From an uncultured Paracoccaceae bacterium (GTDB taxonomy: Bacteria; Pseudomonadota; Alphaproteobacteria; Rhodobacterales; Rhodobacteraceae), in contig CANLSM010000010.1 of the NCBI GenBank assembly GCA_947493745.1, positions 62,001 to 126,000 on the forward strand: DNA of 64,000 nucleotides. The letters are read 5' to 3'. Shown here piece by piece: positions 7,949-17,975 of this stretch (position 1 is its first letter; each line of letters starts with the position of its first letter). Made by a program: the position numbers and the translations under genes. The notes under the pieces were generated by a model, which was not told the DNA's origin, ran no database searches, and worked only from the letters and a program-made list of their open reading frames with translations.

Positions 7949-10693
7949 TTATACCGGTGCCTCCCCTTGAGGTCCAGCCTCATCCGCTTTCTCCTGCGTC
8001 ATGATCCAGCGGTTGAGCCAGGCGAGCGCGCCGAGCGAAAGGCCAAGGGCGAGGAACGAGAAGACGCGGATCAGCCCCGCAAGCCCGCTCATATCGATCA
8101 GGAAGACCTTGGCGACCGTGAGGCCCACCGCGACCACGGCCATCTTGCGCAACAAGGCAGAGCGCCGCAGCAGCGCCAGCACCAGCAGCCCGGCCGAGAC
8201 CAGCAGCATGGCGATGGTATAGCTGTAAAGCTCGCCATCCAGCACCTCATTGCCCGAGAGATCTCTCCCCTGCCAGAGCCGCCTGATCTCAAGGCCCACA
8301 TAAAACGCCGCCGAGACGGCAGCGACCCCTGCCAGACCGATGCGCAAAGGGCCGGGGAGATGTGTGAACTTCGCGGCCACTGCCGCCAGTAGCAACGCGG
8401 GCAGGAAATAGGCCAAAAGCAGCGTGTCGACGACCGGCGGCCCGCCAACCTCTCCCATGAACCCGACCAGCGGGCTGAAGATGAGAATGGCCAGACCCAG
8501 CGAGATCAGTCCGATCGCGCCGAAGGCACCCGCCAGAATGACGCGCAGCAGCCGAAGTGCGCCGCCTGCCTTCATCCGGTAGGCCTGTGTCGCTGCGGAG
8601 ATCAGCCAGATGAGCGCAAAAAGGCCCAACGGCCAGTGGACCGCATCGGGCTGCACGAAATCGTCAAGCGCGCGGAAGAGCAGAACGGATGCGAAGATCC
8701 CGGAGAGCGAGAAAACCGCCGATTCCATGACCACAATCGCGCCCACACGCTCTTTCTCAAGCAGAATGACCCAAGCCACAGCGAAGAGCGCGATAACCCC
8801 GATGAAGCCCAGCGACATCTCCAGCCAGCCGGTCTCCAGCGCCCAGAAGATACCGGGATCGGCAATCAGGCGATAAGAGCAGATGGCCCCACCGATCTGG
8901 ACAAAGTAGGTGAGCGGCTTGATCCCGTAGCGTCGATCAAGGGTGGCGGCCGCGACAACCATGACCGCAAGCGCCAGTGTGAGCGCCGTCTTGGTCAGAA
9001 GAAGTGTCAGCACGAAACTGATCATGGTGAGCGCGGCAAGCGCGAAGAACGCGACACGGGTCCGGTCCTCGCCGTCGATCCTTGCGGCGCGCTCGGCCAG
9101 AAGTGTCATTACAACCGCAACGCTGAGTACGTGAAAGGCCCAGCTGTAGGTGTCGATCCTGGGCGTCGGTCCCCACAGCAGTTCCAGAATGACCACCATT
9201 GCCGGAGCAAAAAGCGCTGCCAGACCGGCCCAGAGGATCGGATAGGCGGCCCCCCTGAACGACCGGAACGCGGCGAGCAGGCTGCCTGCAAGCCCCAGCC
9301 CGGTCAGCACGGTAATGGTCATGGGGGGCGATTGTTCTGGTTCGACGACCGCATACTTGAAAGCGGAAAACGCATCCAGAGAAAGGACGCCCTGAAGGGC
9401 CACGACGGCAGGGATCGCCAGCGCGACCGGCATGATCATGTCCTCCAGCGCCGGAGCATTGCGGAACCACAGCACCACGGCGGCATAGATCAGCCCAAGC
9501 GTGACAAGCGACAGCCAGAAGCCCCCGGCATCCGCTTCGGATGCCCAGATCGCCAGGCCGACCGTTGCAACAAAGGTCCCCGCCACCAGACGGGTCGGGA
9601 ACTCCGGCCAGCCGTTCTTGCCTCCGTCCCCAAGCGATACAAGGGTCAATTGTCCTGAGTGATGCGGCCAGAGCGACAACATCGGCAGGGTCGCGGCGCC
9701 AGCCGTCGTGATCAGAGCAAAGGCAAGAAGGTGCAAGGCATTTCCGGTGTGAAGATAGAGATAGATCACAGCGCTGAAACCGAGCGCGAGCGCCAGAACC
9801 GACAACCACGCGGTCCGCTTCATCGCATCGATCGCAAGGCCGACAAGTGCGACCAGCGCGAAATAGTAGTTCAGCGGGCTCGGGTCGCTGTTGCTGCCGC
9901 CCAGAACAAAGGGAGCGGCTGTCGCGCCGATCAGGCCGATGGCCGTCAGGAATGCGCCATAGAACCAGCCCAGACCGATGGCCAGAACGCCGACGCCCAG
10001 CAGGCCGAAAAACGCCATCTCCGCCCCAATCAGCCCGTAAAGCTGACGTGCCGCCACGATGCCTGCAAACATCGTGACCAGCCCGCCTCCCGCGAACGTG
10101 GATGGCAGGAAGGCGGTCAGGTCATCCGCCTCGTCCCCGCCACGCCGCCTAAGCCACTCGCCCACGCCGATAAGCGCCGCCCCCAGTGCAAGTGCGGCGA
10201 CAACCCGCAAGGGTGGGCTGAGCAGGCCCTTCTCGACGCCATACTGCACCAGAAAGATGCCCGAGAGCGCCAGCGAGAGAGCCGCAATCGCGTAAAACCA
10301 GTTCTCCTTGAGCCAGTCGAGCAGGTCATTGACCCTGTCGCCACGGAATACGAAAGCCGATGGCGTCGCCTCCGGCTGCGGTGCAGGGGCCGGTTTGGGC
10401 GTCTCGGGTTGGCCGGTATTTTTTGGCGTCGCAACAGAGGGGGCGACATCCATGGGTAGCGGTGGGGCGTCAGATTTACGGCTCGCAGGCGGCGTTGCTT
10501 TCTGGGCCACGGGTGCCTGATCGGGTGAAAGCTCTCCCGCTTTGAGCGAGTTGCGCAGGCGGGCAAGCTCGGCTTTCAGTTCCCGCACTTCACCTTTGAC
10601 GCCGCTGTGGCTGATCAGGAGATAGAGAACCGCGACGGGGATCGCCAGAACGATCAGCCCCAGGAGAACAAGCAGACCTTCCAAATTCACCAC
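7949..10693 (-). CDS. DUF2339 multi-pass membrane protein
   Basis: A 914-residue inner-membrane protein. It starts with one hydrophobic segment (LLVLLGLIVLAIPVAVLYLLI), followed by a short coiled stretch (VRELKAELARLRNSLKAG) and a Pro/Ala-rich linker to about residue 115. After that come more than twenty hydrophobic segments, starting at NWFYAIAALSLALSGIFLVQYGVEKG. This arrangement is that of DUF2339 proteins, whose function is not known. It lies 27 bp after the ycjF-like gene on the same strand and 143 bp before ileS, so it may be cotranscribed with the ycjX-ycjF pair. Confidence 0.85.
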   Translation of the reverse strand: MVNLEGLLVLLGLIVLAIPVAVLYLLISHSGVKGEVRELKAELARLRNSLKAGELSPDQAPVAQKATPPASRKSDAPPLPMDVAPSVATPKNTGQPETPKPAPAPQPEATPSAFVFRGDRVNDLLDWLKENWFYAIAALSLALSGIFLVQYGVEKGLLSPPLRVVAALALGAALIGVGEWLRRRGGDEADDLTAFLPSTFAGGGLVTMFAGIVAARQLYGLIGAEMAFFGLLGVGVLAIGLGWFYGAFLTAIGLIGATAAPFVLGGSNSDPSPLNYYFALVALVGLAIDAMKRTAWLSVLALALGFSAVIYLYLHTGNALHLLAFALITTAGAATLPMLSLWPHHSGQLTLVSLGDGGKNGWPEFPTRLVAGTFVATVGLAIWASEADAGGFWLSLVTLGLIYAAVVLWFRNAPALEDMIMPVALAIPAVVALQGVLSLDAFSAFKYAVVEPEQSPPMTITVLTGLGLAGSLLAAFRSFRGAAYPILWAGLAALFAPAMVVILELLWGPTPRIDTYSWAFHVLSVAVVMTLLAERAARIDGEDRTRVAFFALAALTMISFVLTLLLTKTALTLALAVMVVAAATLDRRYGIKPLTYFVQIGGAICSYRLIADPGIFWALETGWLEMSLGFIGVIALFAVAWVILLEKERVGAIVVMESAVFSLSGIFASVLLFRALDDFVQPDAVHWPLGLFALIWLISAATQAYRMKAGGALRLLRVILAGAFGAIGLISLGLAILIFSPLVGFMGEVGGPPVVDTLLLAYFLPALLLAAVAAKFTHLPGPLRIGLAGVAAVSAAFYVGLEIRRLWQGRDLSGNEVLDGELYSYTIAMLLVSAGLLVLALLRRSALLRKMAVVAVGLTVAKVFLIDMSGLAGLIRVFSFLALGLSLGALAWLNRWIMTQEKADEAGPQGEAPV

Positions 10694-10720
10694 TCCCTCA
10701 AGATAACCCCTTCTGGGGTC

Positions 10721-11728
10721 TTATGACTTGCCAAACATGCCAGACAGCGCAGCTTTCACAAGCCCTGTTACACGCGGCCGCTTTACCGCATTGAAAGGCA
10801 GTGGCCTGCATACCTCCATTGCGGCGACACCGACACGCGCGGTCAGGGCGCCATTGATCACCCCTTCGCCAAAGCGGCGCGAGACCCTGGCAAGTGCACC
10901 GCCACCCGCAACCGAACCGATCAGGTCGTCACCCACGGCAACAGCACCTGTGGCCACAAGATGCGAGGCGACCGCGCGCAGCAGCCGCCAGGAGCCGAAA
11001 GTGCCGGAGCGCCCGCCGTAGATCTCGGCAATGCGCCGGACCATCCGGATATTGGCGGTCAGGGCCACGACCACATCAACCAGCGCAAGCGGCAACAGCG
11101 CGGTTGCCGCAGCCACCTGCCGGGCTGAGCTTTCGATCTCGGCCCTTGCCAGTTTGTCGAGCGGAACCATCAGATCCTGCTCGGCCGCGCCAAGAAGAGC
11201 ATCCGCATCAAGAATATCGACCTTATGCGTCTCCATCCGGTTCATCGCCCATTGGAGCTCGGGCCGTTTGCGATAGAGCCCGACCAGATCGCCAAGAACC
11301 CTCAGCACCTTGTTGCGGTCCTGTGCTGCAACGGCTTCACGTGCCGCCGTCTGAAGATGATCCACTTTGGAAAGGCGCGAGAAGGCCGCAAGCTCGCGCA
11401 CGGCATGGATGACCAGGACCGCCACCAGAATGCCGCTCAGCAGCAGGGCAAACCGGCCAAGCCAGAGGTTGCGTTCCAGAAGGCCTGTCACGAAATCCCA
11501 GATGGCAAGCGACAACATGAGGCTGACAAGTGCGATCAAAGAGATCCAGAAAAGGCGGCTCAGATTTGAAGGGCCGCGTGCCGCCATTGCGGTGAGCGTC
11601 TGCATCGCCGCCTGCGGCGCAACCTCGGGCACGGGCGGCGCATCGGCGGGGCTCGTCATCTCCGTTTCGGGCAGCGCATCAAGGTTTATGACCACCGGAG
11701 CACGTTTGGATTTCGACGGGTCACTCAT
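10721..11728 (-). CDS. YcjF-like DUF697 / TIGR01620 membrane protein
   Basis: A 335-residue membrane protein starting at the ATG at 11728 (MSDPSKSKRAPVVINLDALPE). It has two adjacent hydrophobic segments near residues 60-115 (LFWISLIALVSLMLSLAI and FALLLSGILVAVLVIHAV) and a C-terminal DUF697 region with further hydrophobic helices (TALLPLALVDVVVALTANI, LVATGAVAVGDDLIGS). Its start overlaps the stop of the YcjX-like gene by 4 bp, so the two are translationally coupled. This ycjX-ycjF pairing is known in E. coli, where the genes are stress-induced; the role here is unknown. The longer frame to 11965 is antisense-type read-through of the neighbour and was not used. Confidence 0.85.
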   Translation of the reverse strand: MSDPSKSKRAPVVINLDALPETEMTSPADAPPVPEVAPQAAMQTLTAMAARGPSNLSRLFWISLIALVSLMLSLAIWDFVTGLLERNLWLGRFALLLSGILVAVLVIHAVRELAAFSRLSKVDHLQTAAREAVAAQDRNKVLRVLGDLVGLYRKRPELQWAMNRMETHKVDILDADALLGAAEQDLMVPLDKLARAEIESSARQVAAATALLPLALVDVVVALTANIRMVRRIAEIYGGRSGTFGSWRLLRAVASHLVATGAVAVGDDLIGSVAGGGALARVSRRFGEGVINGALTARVGVAAMEVCRPLPFNAVKRPRVTGLVKAALSGMFGKS

Positions 11729-13146
11729 GACAGATGGTCTCCGATGAGAAAATCGGCCGCACGGTCGAGCCGGATATGGGGTGGGCCTTCGGTCGGCTTG
11801 AGCGTCAGCCGGGGCGGCGCAAACCGCATGACCGAGAAGTCCTGATCGAGCCAGCGGTCGGCCCCCTGTCCCGCCGGAACAAGCAGCTGGCCGGGATCGG
11901 AAGGCAGATCGCCGGGAAACATCGCAGCCTCCTTGCCGGTGTCTATCAGGCGTCCGCGCACGCAATCGAGATCGGCACCACCATTCCGCACCGATTGCTC
12001 GACGGTGGCACGCACGGCGGCGAGCGACAGGGCTGCGGTCCTGGCTCCCTTGTAGTCCGCCCGCGCCCGCGCGTCAGCCAGCAGCGCCTCCATGATCGCG
12101 GTTAGTTGCGGGTGCTGGCCATGGTGCAGGTGATCCGCCTTGGTCGCCGCAAAGAGGATGCGATCCACTTTCTTGCCAAGGATCGACGAAAGCCATGAAT
12201 TGCGGCCGGGGCGGAAGCTGGACAGGATATCACCCATCGCCAGCCGCATGTCCTCGACCGCGCGCGGACCCGAATTGATCGCGCCCAGGGCATCCACAAG
12301 GACCACCTGCCGGTCGATCCGGGCGAAATGATCGCGGAAGAAGGGTTTGACCACGATCCGCTTATAGGCTTCAAACCGCCGCTCAAACGCGGCATAAAGC
12401 GTCCCGGAGCGTCGCCTCGGAGGTCTTTTTAGCGGCGCAAAGGTAAGCGCGGGCGAGCCTGCCAGGTCGCCCGGCATGAGAAACCGGCCCGGCGCACAGT
12501 CGGAATAGCCCGCCGCGCGGGCCGCCTGGAGATAAGCCGTGAAGTCGCCAGCCAGTTCGCGCGCTTGGGTTTCGTCGAGCGTCTCTCCGGACGCCGTGGC
12601 CTCAAGCCGGGCAAGCCAGCCCTCGGCCACGTCGGACCGGGCGCGGGCCCGGTCAATGGCTCCATCGGACCATTCAGCATAGCTCTGGTTCAGAAGAGGA
12701 AGATCGAGCAGCCATTCACCGGGATAATCGACAATATCCAGATGCACCGTGCGCGGCCCCGTCAGCCCCGAAAGTAATCCCTTGGGCCTGACTTTAAGAG
12801 AGAGTCGTAACTGACTGATCGAGCGTGTACTTTCCGGCCAGAAGGGCTCAGGTCCGGTGAGCGCGGCAAGATGCCCCTCATAATCGAACCGGGGCACGTC
12901 GTCATCGGGCTGAGGCTGCAGATAGGCGGTCGCGATACGCCCCTCGGCGGCCGCGACCAGTTGCGGCATGCGCCCCCGTCTGATCAGATTAGCGACAAGC
13001 GAGGTGATGAAAACCGTCTTGCCAGCCCGGCTGAGGCCGGTCACACCGAGCCTGATCACGGGTTCGAAGAGAAAGGCCTCCACGCCGTTCTGGACATCCT
13101 CGATCCGACGGGTCACCCCATCGGCCAGATCGGTGATGATGCTCAT
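11725..13146 (-). CDS. YcjX-like P-loop GTPase (DUF463)
   Basis: A 473-residue cytoplasmic nucleotide-binding protein. Walker A is GLSRAGKT (residues 37-44), a Walker B/G3-like motif is DIVDYPGEWLLD, and ATKADH resembles the guanine-specificity motif. The family signature FEPVIRLGVTGLSRAGKTVFITSL is typical of YcjX. E. coli YcjX binds GTP and is heat-shock and phage-shock linked; the client is unknown. It is the first gene of a minus-strand set with the DUF697 gene (4-bp overlap) and DUF2339 gene. Divergent truA begins 104 bp away. Confidence 0.88.
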   Translation of the reverse strand: MSIITDLADGVTRRIEDVQNGVEAFLFEPVIRLGVTGLSRAGKTVFITSLVANLIRRGRMPQLVAAAEGRIATAYLQPQPDDDVPRFDYEGHLAALTGPEPFWPESTRSISQLRLSLKVRPKGLLSGLTGPRTVHLDIVDYPGEWLLDLPLLNQSYAEWSDGAIDRARARSDVAEGWLARLEATASGETLDETQARELAGDFTAYLQAARAAGYSDCAPGRFLMPGDLAGSPALTFAPLKRPPRRRSGTLYAAFERRFEAYKRIVVKPFFRDHFARIDRQVVLVDALGAINSGPRAVEDMRLAMGDILSSFRPGRNSWLSSILGKKVDRILFAATKADHLHHGQHPQLTAIMEALLADARARADYKGARTAALSLAAVRATVEQSVRNGGADLDCVRGRLIDTGKEAAMFPGDLPSDPGQLLVPAGQGADRWLDQDFSVMRFAPPRLTLKPTEGPPHIRLDRAADFLIGDHLS

Positions 13147-13250
13147 GTATCCTCGTACCGCCCTTGCTGACCGGACCAGATATAGTCAGCGTCTTCGCGC
13201 ATTAACAGGGGCTTGGCAATCGCAACATGTCAGGCTAGGCCCTTGGGACC

Positions 13251-14015
13251 ATGCCCAGATATGCGCTCAAAATCGAATATGACGGCACGCCCTATTCCGG
13301 CTGGCAGCGGCAACGGGAGGCTATGAGTGTGCAGGGTGAGCTTGAGGCCGCTCTGCAGAAGCTTCAGGACGCCGAGATGTCTGTGACCGGCGCGGGCCGG
13401 ACCGACAGCGGTGTGCACGCGACGGGTCAGGTGGCGGATGTCGAGATGACGCGGGACTGGGACCCGTTTCGCCTGTCGGAAGCGTTGAACTGGCATCTGA
13501 AACCGGCGCCCATTGCCATTCTCGCGGCAGCGCGCGTCGCCGATGACTTCTCGGCCAGATTCTCCGCCCGGGAGCGCCAGTACCTTTTCCGTCTCGTCTC
13601 GCGCCGCGCGCCGATGACCCTGGAAAGGGACCGGGTCTGGCGGGTCAATCACACGCTCGACATCGAAGCGATGCGTGAGGCCGCAAGCCATCTGATCGGC
13701 ACCCATGATTTCACGACGTTCCGCTCGTCCATCTGTCAGGCGCAGTCTCCGGTCAAGACGCTTGATGCGCTTGAGATGGAAGCCATAGATCTGCCGCATG
13801 GCACCGAGTACCGGTTCCACATCCGCGCGCGTTCCTTCCTGCACAATCAGGTGCGCAGCTTCGTCGGAACACTGGAGCGGGTCGGGTGCGGTGCATGGAC
13901 GCCCGACCGGGTGGAGGAGGCTCTCGCGGCCCGGGACCGTGCAGCTTGCGGGCCGGTCTGTCCACCGGGCGGGCTTTATCTGAGCAAGGTGCTCTACCCC
14001 ACTGATCTGTTCTGA
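13251..14015 (+). CDS. truA: tRNA pseudouridine synthase A
   Basis: Makes pseudouridine at positions 38-40 of the tRNA anticodon stem. The 254-residue product has all family marks: the start [19 protein letters not shown], the catalytic aspartate in [15 protein letters not shown], and the late motif [13 protein letters not shown]. Length is normal. It is divergent from the ycjX operon and its last 22 bp overlap the 3' end of a convergent DUF2061 gene. Confidence 0.96.
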   Translation: MPRYALKIEYDGTPYSGWQRQREAMSVQGELEAALQKLQDAEMSVTGAGRTDSGVHATGQVADVEMTRDWDPFRLSEALNWHLKPAPIAILAAARVADDFSARFSARERQYLFRLVSRRAPMTLERDRVWRVNHTLDIEAMREAASHLIGTHDFTTFRSSICQAQSPVKTLDALEMEAIDLPHGTEYRFHIRARSFLHNQVRSFVGTLERVGCGAWTPDRVEEALAARDRAACGPVCPPGGLYLSKVLYPTDLF

Positions 14016-14215
14016 GATCCCCTGCCCCAGCCGACCCGCGCCCAAAGCATCTCGTGCAGGCAATAGAGCGCAAAACCGGTGAGCGCGCTGACCAGCGCCA
14101 GAACGCTGCCGGCAGCGAACGAGCCGGTGAAGATCAGGCCGATGAAAAGCATCGAGACCAGACCGCAACATTGCCAGCTTATGGCCTTTGCGAGGATGCG
14201 ACGGGGTGTGTCCAT
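13994..14215 (-). CDS. Small DUF2061 membrane protein
   Basis: A 73-residue protein starting at the ATG at 14215, which has a good AGGAG site five bases upstream; a longer frame to 14341 lacks one. It holds the DUF2061 pattern: a basic start ([15 protein letters not shown]), two hydrophobic helices ([14 protein letters not shown] and [17 protein letters not shown]) and the end LWARVGWGR. The function is not known; the family is predicted to sit in the inner membrane. The gene is divergent from the XRE regulator at 14322 and convergent with truA. Confidence 0.8.
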   Translation of the reverse strand: MDTPRRILAKAISWQCCGLVSMLFIGLIFTGSFAAGSVLALVSALTGFALYCLHEMLWARVGWGRGSQNRSVG

Positions 14216-14321
14216 GGAAACTCCTGTGTGAGACATTTCCACTCTCGATAACTGCATCCAAGCGCACTGGAAATTCTGGACATTTGCTGCAAAGATACGT
14301 CTTTGGTGATAATAGTCAGCA

Positions 14322-15182
14322 ATGGGGATATTTTTGGACAAACGTGACCGCGCCGTGCTTTTCCGTCACCGTCTGGAGACGGTAATGCGGCAATCGCACT
14401 GCTCACGCAGCCAACTGGCCAGGGACACCGGTGTCGATCGCTCGACCATCGGACAATTGCTGGTCGAAGGTCAGACCCGGCTGCCTAACGGCCAGCTTTT
14501 AGCTGATGCGGCGGCTGCCCTGAGCACAAGCACCGACTGGCTGCTTGGGCTGACCGACCGGCCCGAGAGACCCGGCGACCTTCTGGCCAGCGCCGTCTCG
14601 ATGACCGGGGCCGAACGCAGCGCAGCCGACCAGCAGATCATCGACTGGCACCGGGAGGCGGCGGGCTACAAGATCCGCCATGTTCCGGCGACGTTGCCTG
14701 ACATGCTCAAGACCGAAGCAATGCTGCGCTGGGAGTATGACAGCTTTCTCAGCCGCACCCCGGATCAGGCGATCCTGGCCACCCATGAGGTGGTGGACTG
14801 GTTTCAGGCCGACACGTCGGATTATGAAATCGCGCTGCCGATCCATGAGTTGAACGCCTTTGCGGCAGGTGCCGGCTACTACAGCGGGTTGCAGGCGGCG
14901 GTCCGGGTCGAGCAACTCGACCACCTGGCCGCCTTGTGTGAGCAGATGTATCCGCGGCTGCGCCTCTTTCTCTTCGATGCAAGGCAGGTCTTCAGCGCAC
15001 CCCTGACGATCTTCGGACCGCGCGTGGCCGTGATCTATGTGGGGCGGTTCTACCTGTCTTTTCGTGAGAGCGAGCGGTTGCGCTCCCTCACCTCGCAATT
15101 CGACTGGCTTGTGCGCGAAGCGGTTGTCGATGCGCGCGATTTGGCCGGACATATCCGGTCACTGAATGTCGCGGGCGCATGA
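14322..15182 (+). CDS. XRE-family transcriptional regulator
   Basis: A 286-residue regulator. An N-terminal helix-turn-helix spans about residues 12-70 (RLETVMRQSHCSRSQLARDTGVDRSTIGQLL, split over two helices, with LLADAAAALSTSTDWLLGL following as the usual XRE tail). The remaining 200 residues form a separate domain of unknown ligand; its opening IRHVPATLPDMLKTEAML loosely resembles the DUF5753-type sensor of other XRE proteins, which is only a suggestion. It is divergent from the DUF2061 gene and convergent with the pyrimidine operon, whose terminator begins at its stop codon. No target can be assigned. Confidence 0.8.
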   Translation: MGIFLDKRDRAVLFRHRLETVMRQSHCSRSQLARDTGVDRSTIGQLLVEGQTRLPNGQLLADAAAALSTSTDWLLGLTDRPERPGDLLASAVSMTGAERSAADQQIIDWHREAAGYKIRHVPATLPDMLKTEAMLRWEYDSFLSRTPDQAILATHEVVDWFQADTSDYEIALPIHELNAFAAGAGYYSGLQAAVRVEQLDHLAALCEQMYPRLRLFLFDARQVFSAPLTIFGPRVAVIYVGRFYLSFRESERLRSLTSQFDWLVREAVVDARDLAGHIRSLNVAGA

Positions 15183-15212
15183 AAAAGCCGCCGGAGATCA
15201 CGCCCCGGCGGC
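15182..15212 (-). terminator. Rho-independent terminator of the pyrimidine operon
   Basis: On the minus strand GCCGCCGG (15212-15205) pairs with CCGGCGGC (15194-15187) around a 10-nt loop and is followed by TTTTT at 15186-15182. It lies 21 bp after the stop of the binding-protein gene and touches the stop codon of the convergent XRE gene. Confidence 0.85.
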
Positions 15213-15233
15213 TCAATCCATGGTTTTTGAATA

Positions 15234-16223
15234 TCAGTTCAGCGCCGCATCCGTGATGGCGTGGGTCCATGCGCCTTCCGGCGTCTTGGTGATCACAGGA
15301 TCCGAACCACCGGCCAGAAGGGATGCCACTGTCCGGTCGAAATCTGCCGGATCAAGCGCACCGTTCGATCCTGCCGTGAGTTTGGCAATCTCGCCCATCA
15401 TGCGTTTCTGATGTTCCTCGGTCTGGGCACCGGATGCATCGTTTTCCAGCACGATCTCTGCGGCCTCATCGGGGTTTTCCTCGGCATATTTCCAGCCCTT
15501 CATGGACGCACGCACGAACCGCGTCATCCGGTCGGCAAAGGCCGGGTCGGCGAGGTTGTCTTCCAGCACGTAGAGGCCGTCCTCAAGCGTTGCCACGCCC
15601 TGATCCTCGTACTTGAATACCATCAGCTCGTCCTCCTTGAGGCCCGCATCAATGATCTGCCAGTACTCGTTATAGGTCATGGTCGAGACACAGGCCGCCT
15701 GCCCTTGCAGGATCGGATCGACATTGAACCCCTGCTTGAGAACCTCAACCCCGTCAGCCCCGCCTTCGGTCGAAAGACCGAGCTGGCTCATCCAGCTCAG
15801 GAAGGGGAACTCGTTGCCGAAGAACCAGACGCCAAGGGTCTTGCCCTTGAAATCATCGGTCGAGGAAATGCCCGCATCCTTGCGGCAGGTCAGCATCATG
15901 CCGGACGACTTGAAGGGCTGGGCGATATTGACCAGCGGCAGACCCTTTTCGCGGGCCGCAAGGGCTGCCGGCATCCACTCGACAGTCACATCCGCACCGC
16001 CGCCCGCGATCACCTGGGTCGGCGCGATATCCGGGCCGCCCGGCTTGATCGTAACGTTGAGGTCCTCTTCTTCGTAAAACCCCTTGTCGAGCGCAACGTA
16101 GTAGCCTGCGAACTGTGCCTGCGTGACCCACTTCAACTGTAGCGTGACATCATCGGCAGCCTGAGCCATCCCGGCCCCGAGCGCCATTGCGCCCGCAACG
16201 GCGCCTGCAAAAAACTGTTTCAT
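15234..16223 (-). CDS. Pyrimidine-type ABC transporter substrate-binding protein (NMT1/THI5-like)
   Basis: A 329-residue periplasmic binding protein with signal peptide MKQFFAGAVAGAMALGAGMAQA. The opening VTLQLKWVTQAQFAGYYVALDKGFYEEEDL is typical of the NMT1/THI5 group, which binds thiamine precursors, pyrimidines, taurine or similar compounds. Being the last gene of an operon that degrades pyrimidines, it most likely binds uracil, thymine or a dihydropyrimidine/hydantoin. That is inference from context; the ligand pocket cannot be judged by eye. It is followed by a strong terminator. Confidence 0.85.
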   Translation of the reverse strand: MKQFFAGAVAGAMALGAGMAQAADDVTLQLKWVTQAQFAGYYVALDKGFYEEEDLNVTIKPGGPDIAPTQVIAGGGADVTVEWMPAALAAREKGLPLVNIAQPFKSSGMMLTCRKDAGISSTDDFKGKTLGVWFFGNEFPFLSWMSQLGLSTEGGADGVEVLKQGFNVDPILQGQAACVSTMTYNEYWQIIDAGLKEDELMVFKYEDQGVATLEDGLYVLEDNLADPAFADRMTRFVRASMKGWKYAEENPDEAAEIVLENDASGAQTEEHQKRMMGEIAKLTAGSNGALDPADFDRTVASLLAGGSDPVITKTPEGAWTHAITDAALN

Positions 16224-16251
16224 CTTACTCTCCTTGTTGAACTCGTCTTTG

Positions 16252-17094
16252 TTATCTTCTCTGCGACGGATGCCAGAATGTCAGCGCCCGTTCGGCCAGT
16301 GCAACCACACCATAAAAGGACGTACCGGCGAGCGCTGCAACCGTGATCTCTGCCCAGACCATGTCGAGCGACAGGCTCCCGACCTCGGTCGATATTCTGA
16401 ACCCCATGCCTTTCGTCGGCGACCCGAAGAACTCTGCAACAATCGCGCCGATCAGTGCAAGCGTGGTGCAGATTTTCAGCCCGTTGAAGATGAAAGGTGC
16501 CGCAGCAGGCAGTCGCAGCTTGAAAAGCGCCTGCCAATAGGACGCCGCATAGGTGCGCATCAGGTCTTTTTGCATCATGGAGGCCTCTTTCAACCCCTCG
16601 ACCGTGTTCACGAGCATCGGAAAGAACACCATCACGACGACCACGGCCGCCTTGGAATGCCAGTCAAAGCCGAACCACATTACCAAAATGGGGGCGAGGC
16701 CGATGATCGGAAGTGCCGCAACGAAGTTGCCGACCGGCAGAAGACCACGTTGCAAAAAGTCGGAGCGGTCCACCGCAATCGCGGTCAGGAACGCCGCCAT
16801 GCAGCCTATGAAATAGCCGGTCAGCGCGCCACGGACGAATGTCTGGACGAAGTCCGTCCGCAAAATCGCGAGATCGCGCGGATCGGTCAGCCGCTCCCAG
16901 ATCATTGAGGGGGGTGGAAGGATCACGGATGGCACCTCAAGCCCGCGGACCACAAGCTCCCAGATCAGCAGGATCGTCGCGCCGAAAATCGCGGCCGAGA
17001 GGGGTCTCGCGAAACCCATGTCCGAGCGGGACAGCCACTCATTGCCACCCCAGGTCAGCAGCCAGATCACAAGAGCGGCCAGAAGCAGGGTCAT
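16252..17094 (-). CDS. ABC transporter permease (pyrimidine operon, second permease)
   Basis: A 280-residue inner-membrane permease of the SsuC/TauC/ThiX type. The start at 17094 overlaps the stop of the first permease by 4 bp; the frame is open further upstream but that part is antisense-type sequence. Six hydrophobic segments are visible, from TLLLAALVIWLLTWGG to AALAGTSFYGVVALAERAL. The ATPase-docking loop is YAASYWQALFKLRLPAAAPFIF. Together with the neighbouring permease, ATPase and binding protein it makes a complete importer. Confidence 0.9.
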   Translation of the reverse strand: MTLLLAALVIWLLTWGGNEWLSRSDMGFARPLSAAIFGATILLIWELVVRGLEVPSVILPPPSMIWERLTDPRDLAILRTDFVQTFVRGALTGYFIGCMAAFLTAIAVDRSDFLQRGLLPVGNFVAALPIIGLAPILVMWFGFDWHSKAAVVVVMVFFPMLVNTVEGLKEASMMQKDLMRTYAASYWQALFKLRLPAAAPFIFNGLKICTTLALIGAIVAEFFGSPTKGMGFRISTEVGSLSLDMVWAEITVAALAGTSFYGVVALAERALTFWHPSQRR

Positions 17095-17963
17095 CGGGCC
17101 ATCCCCATGCGTTTGAGCGTCACGCTCTGTACCAGACCGACGATTGCGATCAAACAGGCGGCCAATGCGGCAGCGGCCACGAGCGCCGACCAGATCTGGA
17201 TCGTCTGGCCATAATAACTTCCTGTCAGCAACCGCATTCCCAGACCACCAACCGGCGTGGGAAGCTCCGCCACGATAGCGCCCACCAGCGCCGCCGCGAT
17301 CCCCACTTTCAGCGAGGTGAAGAGGTATGGCATCGAGGACGGCCAGCGCAGCATCCAAAGCGTCTGCGCCCGGCTCGCCGACCATGTGCGCATCTGATCC
17401 AGTTCCATGGCGCTTGGGCTGCGCAGCCCTTTGACCATGCCGACCGCAACCGGGAAGAAGCTCAGATAAGTCGAGATCAGCGCCTTGGGCAGCAGCCCCG
17501 AGATCCCGACCGAGTTGAGCACCACGATCACCATGGGGGCAATAGCCAGGATCGGGATGGTCTGGGACGCGATCAGCCAGGGCATGACCGAGTTGTTCAT
17601 CGCCCGGTTATGCACGATCCCGATGGCAAGCCCGATGCCCAGAACGGCCCCCATGGCAAAGCCCAGCAGCGTCGCCGAAAGCGTGATCCAGCCATGATAG
17701 ATCAGGCTGCGTTTGGAGGTGATCTTCTTTTCCACCGTGGTCTCCCACAGCTCGACCACGACCTGATGCGGGGCGGGCAGACGCGGCTTCGTCTGAGACC
17801 ACGTGTCGGCCACAAGCTCGGTAAAGCTCAGATCAACATCCGCGCGCTTGGCCTTGTCCTGCGCCCATGCCGTATTGAGAATGATCGCAAAGACATACCA
17901 GAGCAGGAAAATCGCCAGAACCACCGTCGCAACCGGCAGCGCGGATTGTCTGAGCCAGGTCAT
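17091..17963 (-). CDS. ABC transporter permease (pyrimidine operon, first permease)
   Basis: A 290-residue permease. After the first membrane segment (LPVATVVLAIFLLWYVFAIIL) there is a periplasmic insertion of about 55 residues containing WAQDKAKRADVDLSFTELV, then the usual five-helix core. The docking loop is SASRAQTLWMLRWPSSMPYLF. Two distinct permeases imply a heterodimeric channel. The gene lies 12 bp after the ATPase and overlaps the second permease by 4 bp. Confidence 0.9.
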   Translation of the reverse strand: MTWLRQSALPVATVVLAIFLLWYVFAIILNTAWAQDKAKRADVDLSFTELVADTWSQTKPRLPAPHQVVVELWETTVEKKITSKRSLIYHGWITLSATLLGFAMGAVLGIGLAIGIVHNRAMNNSVMPWLIASQTIPILAIAPMVIVVLNSVGISGLLPKALISTYLSFFPVAVGMVKGLRSPSAMELDQMRTWSASRAQTLWMLRWPSSMPYLFTSLKVGIAAALVGAIVAELPTPVGGLGMRLLTGSYYGQTIQIWSALVAAAALAACLIAIVGLVQSVTLKRMGMAR

Positions 17964-17975
17964 GTCCGCACCTGC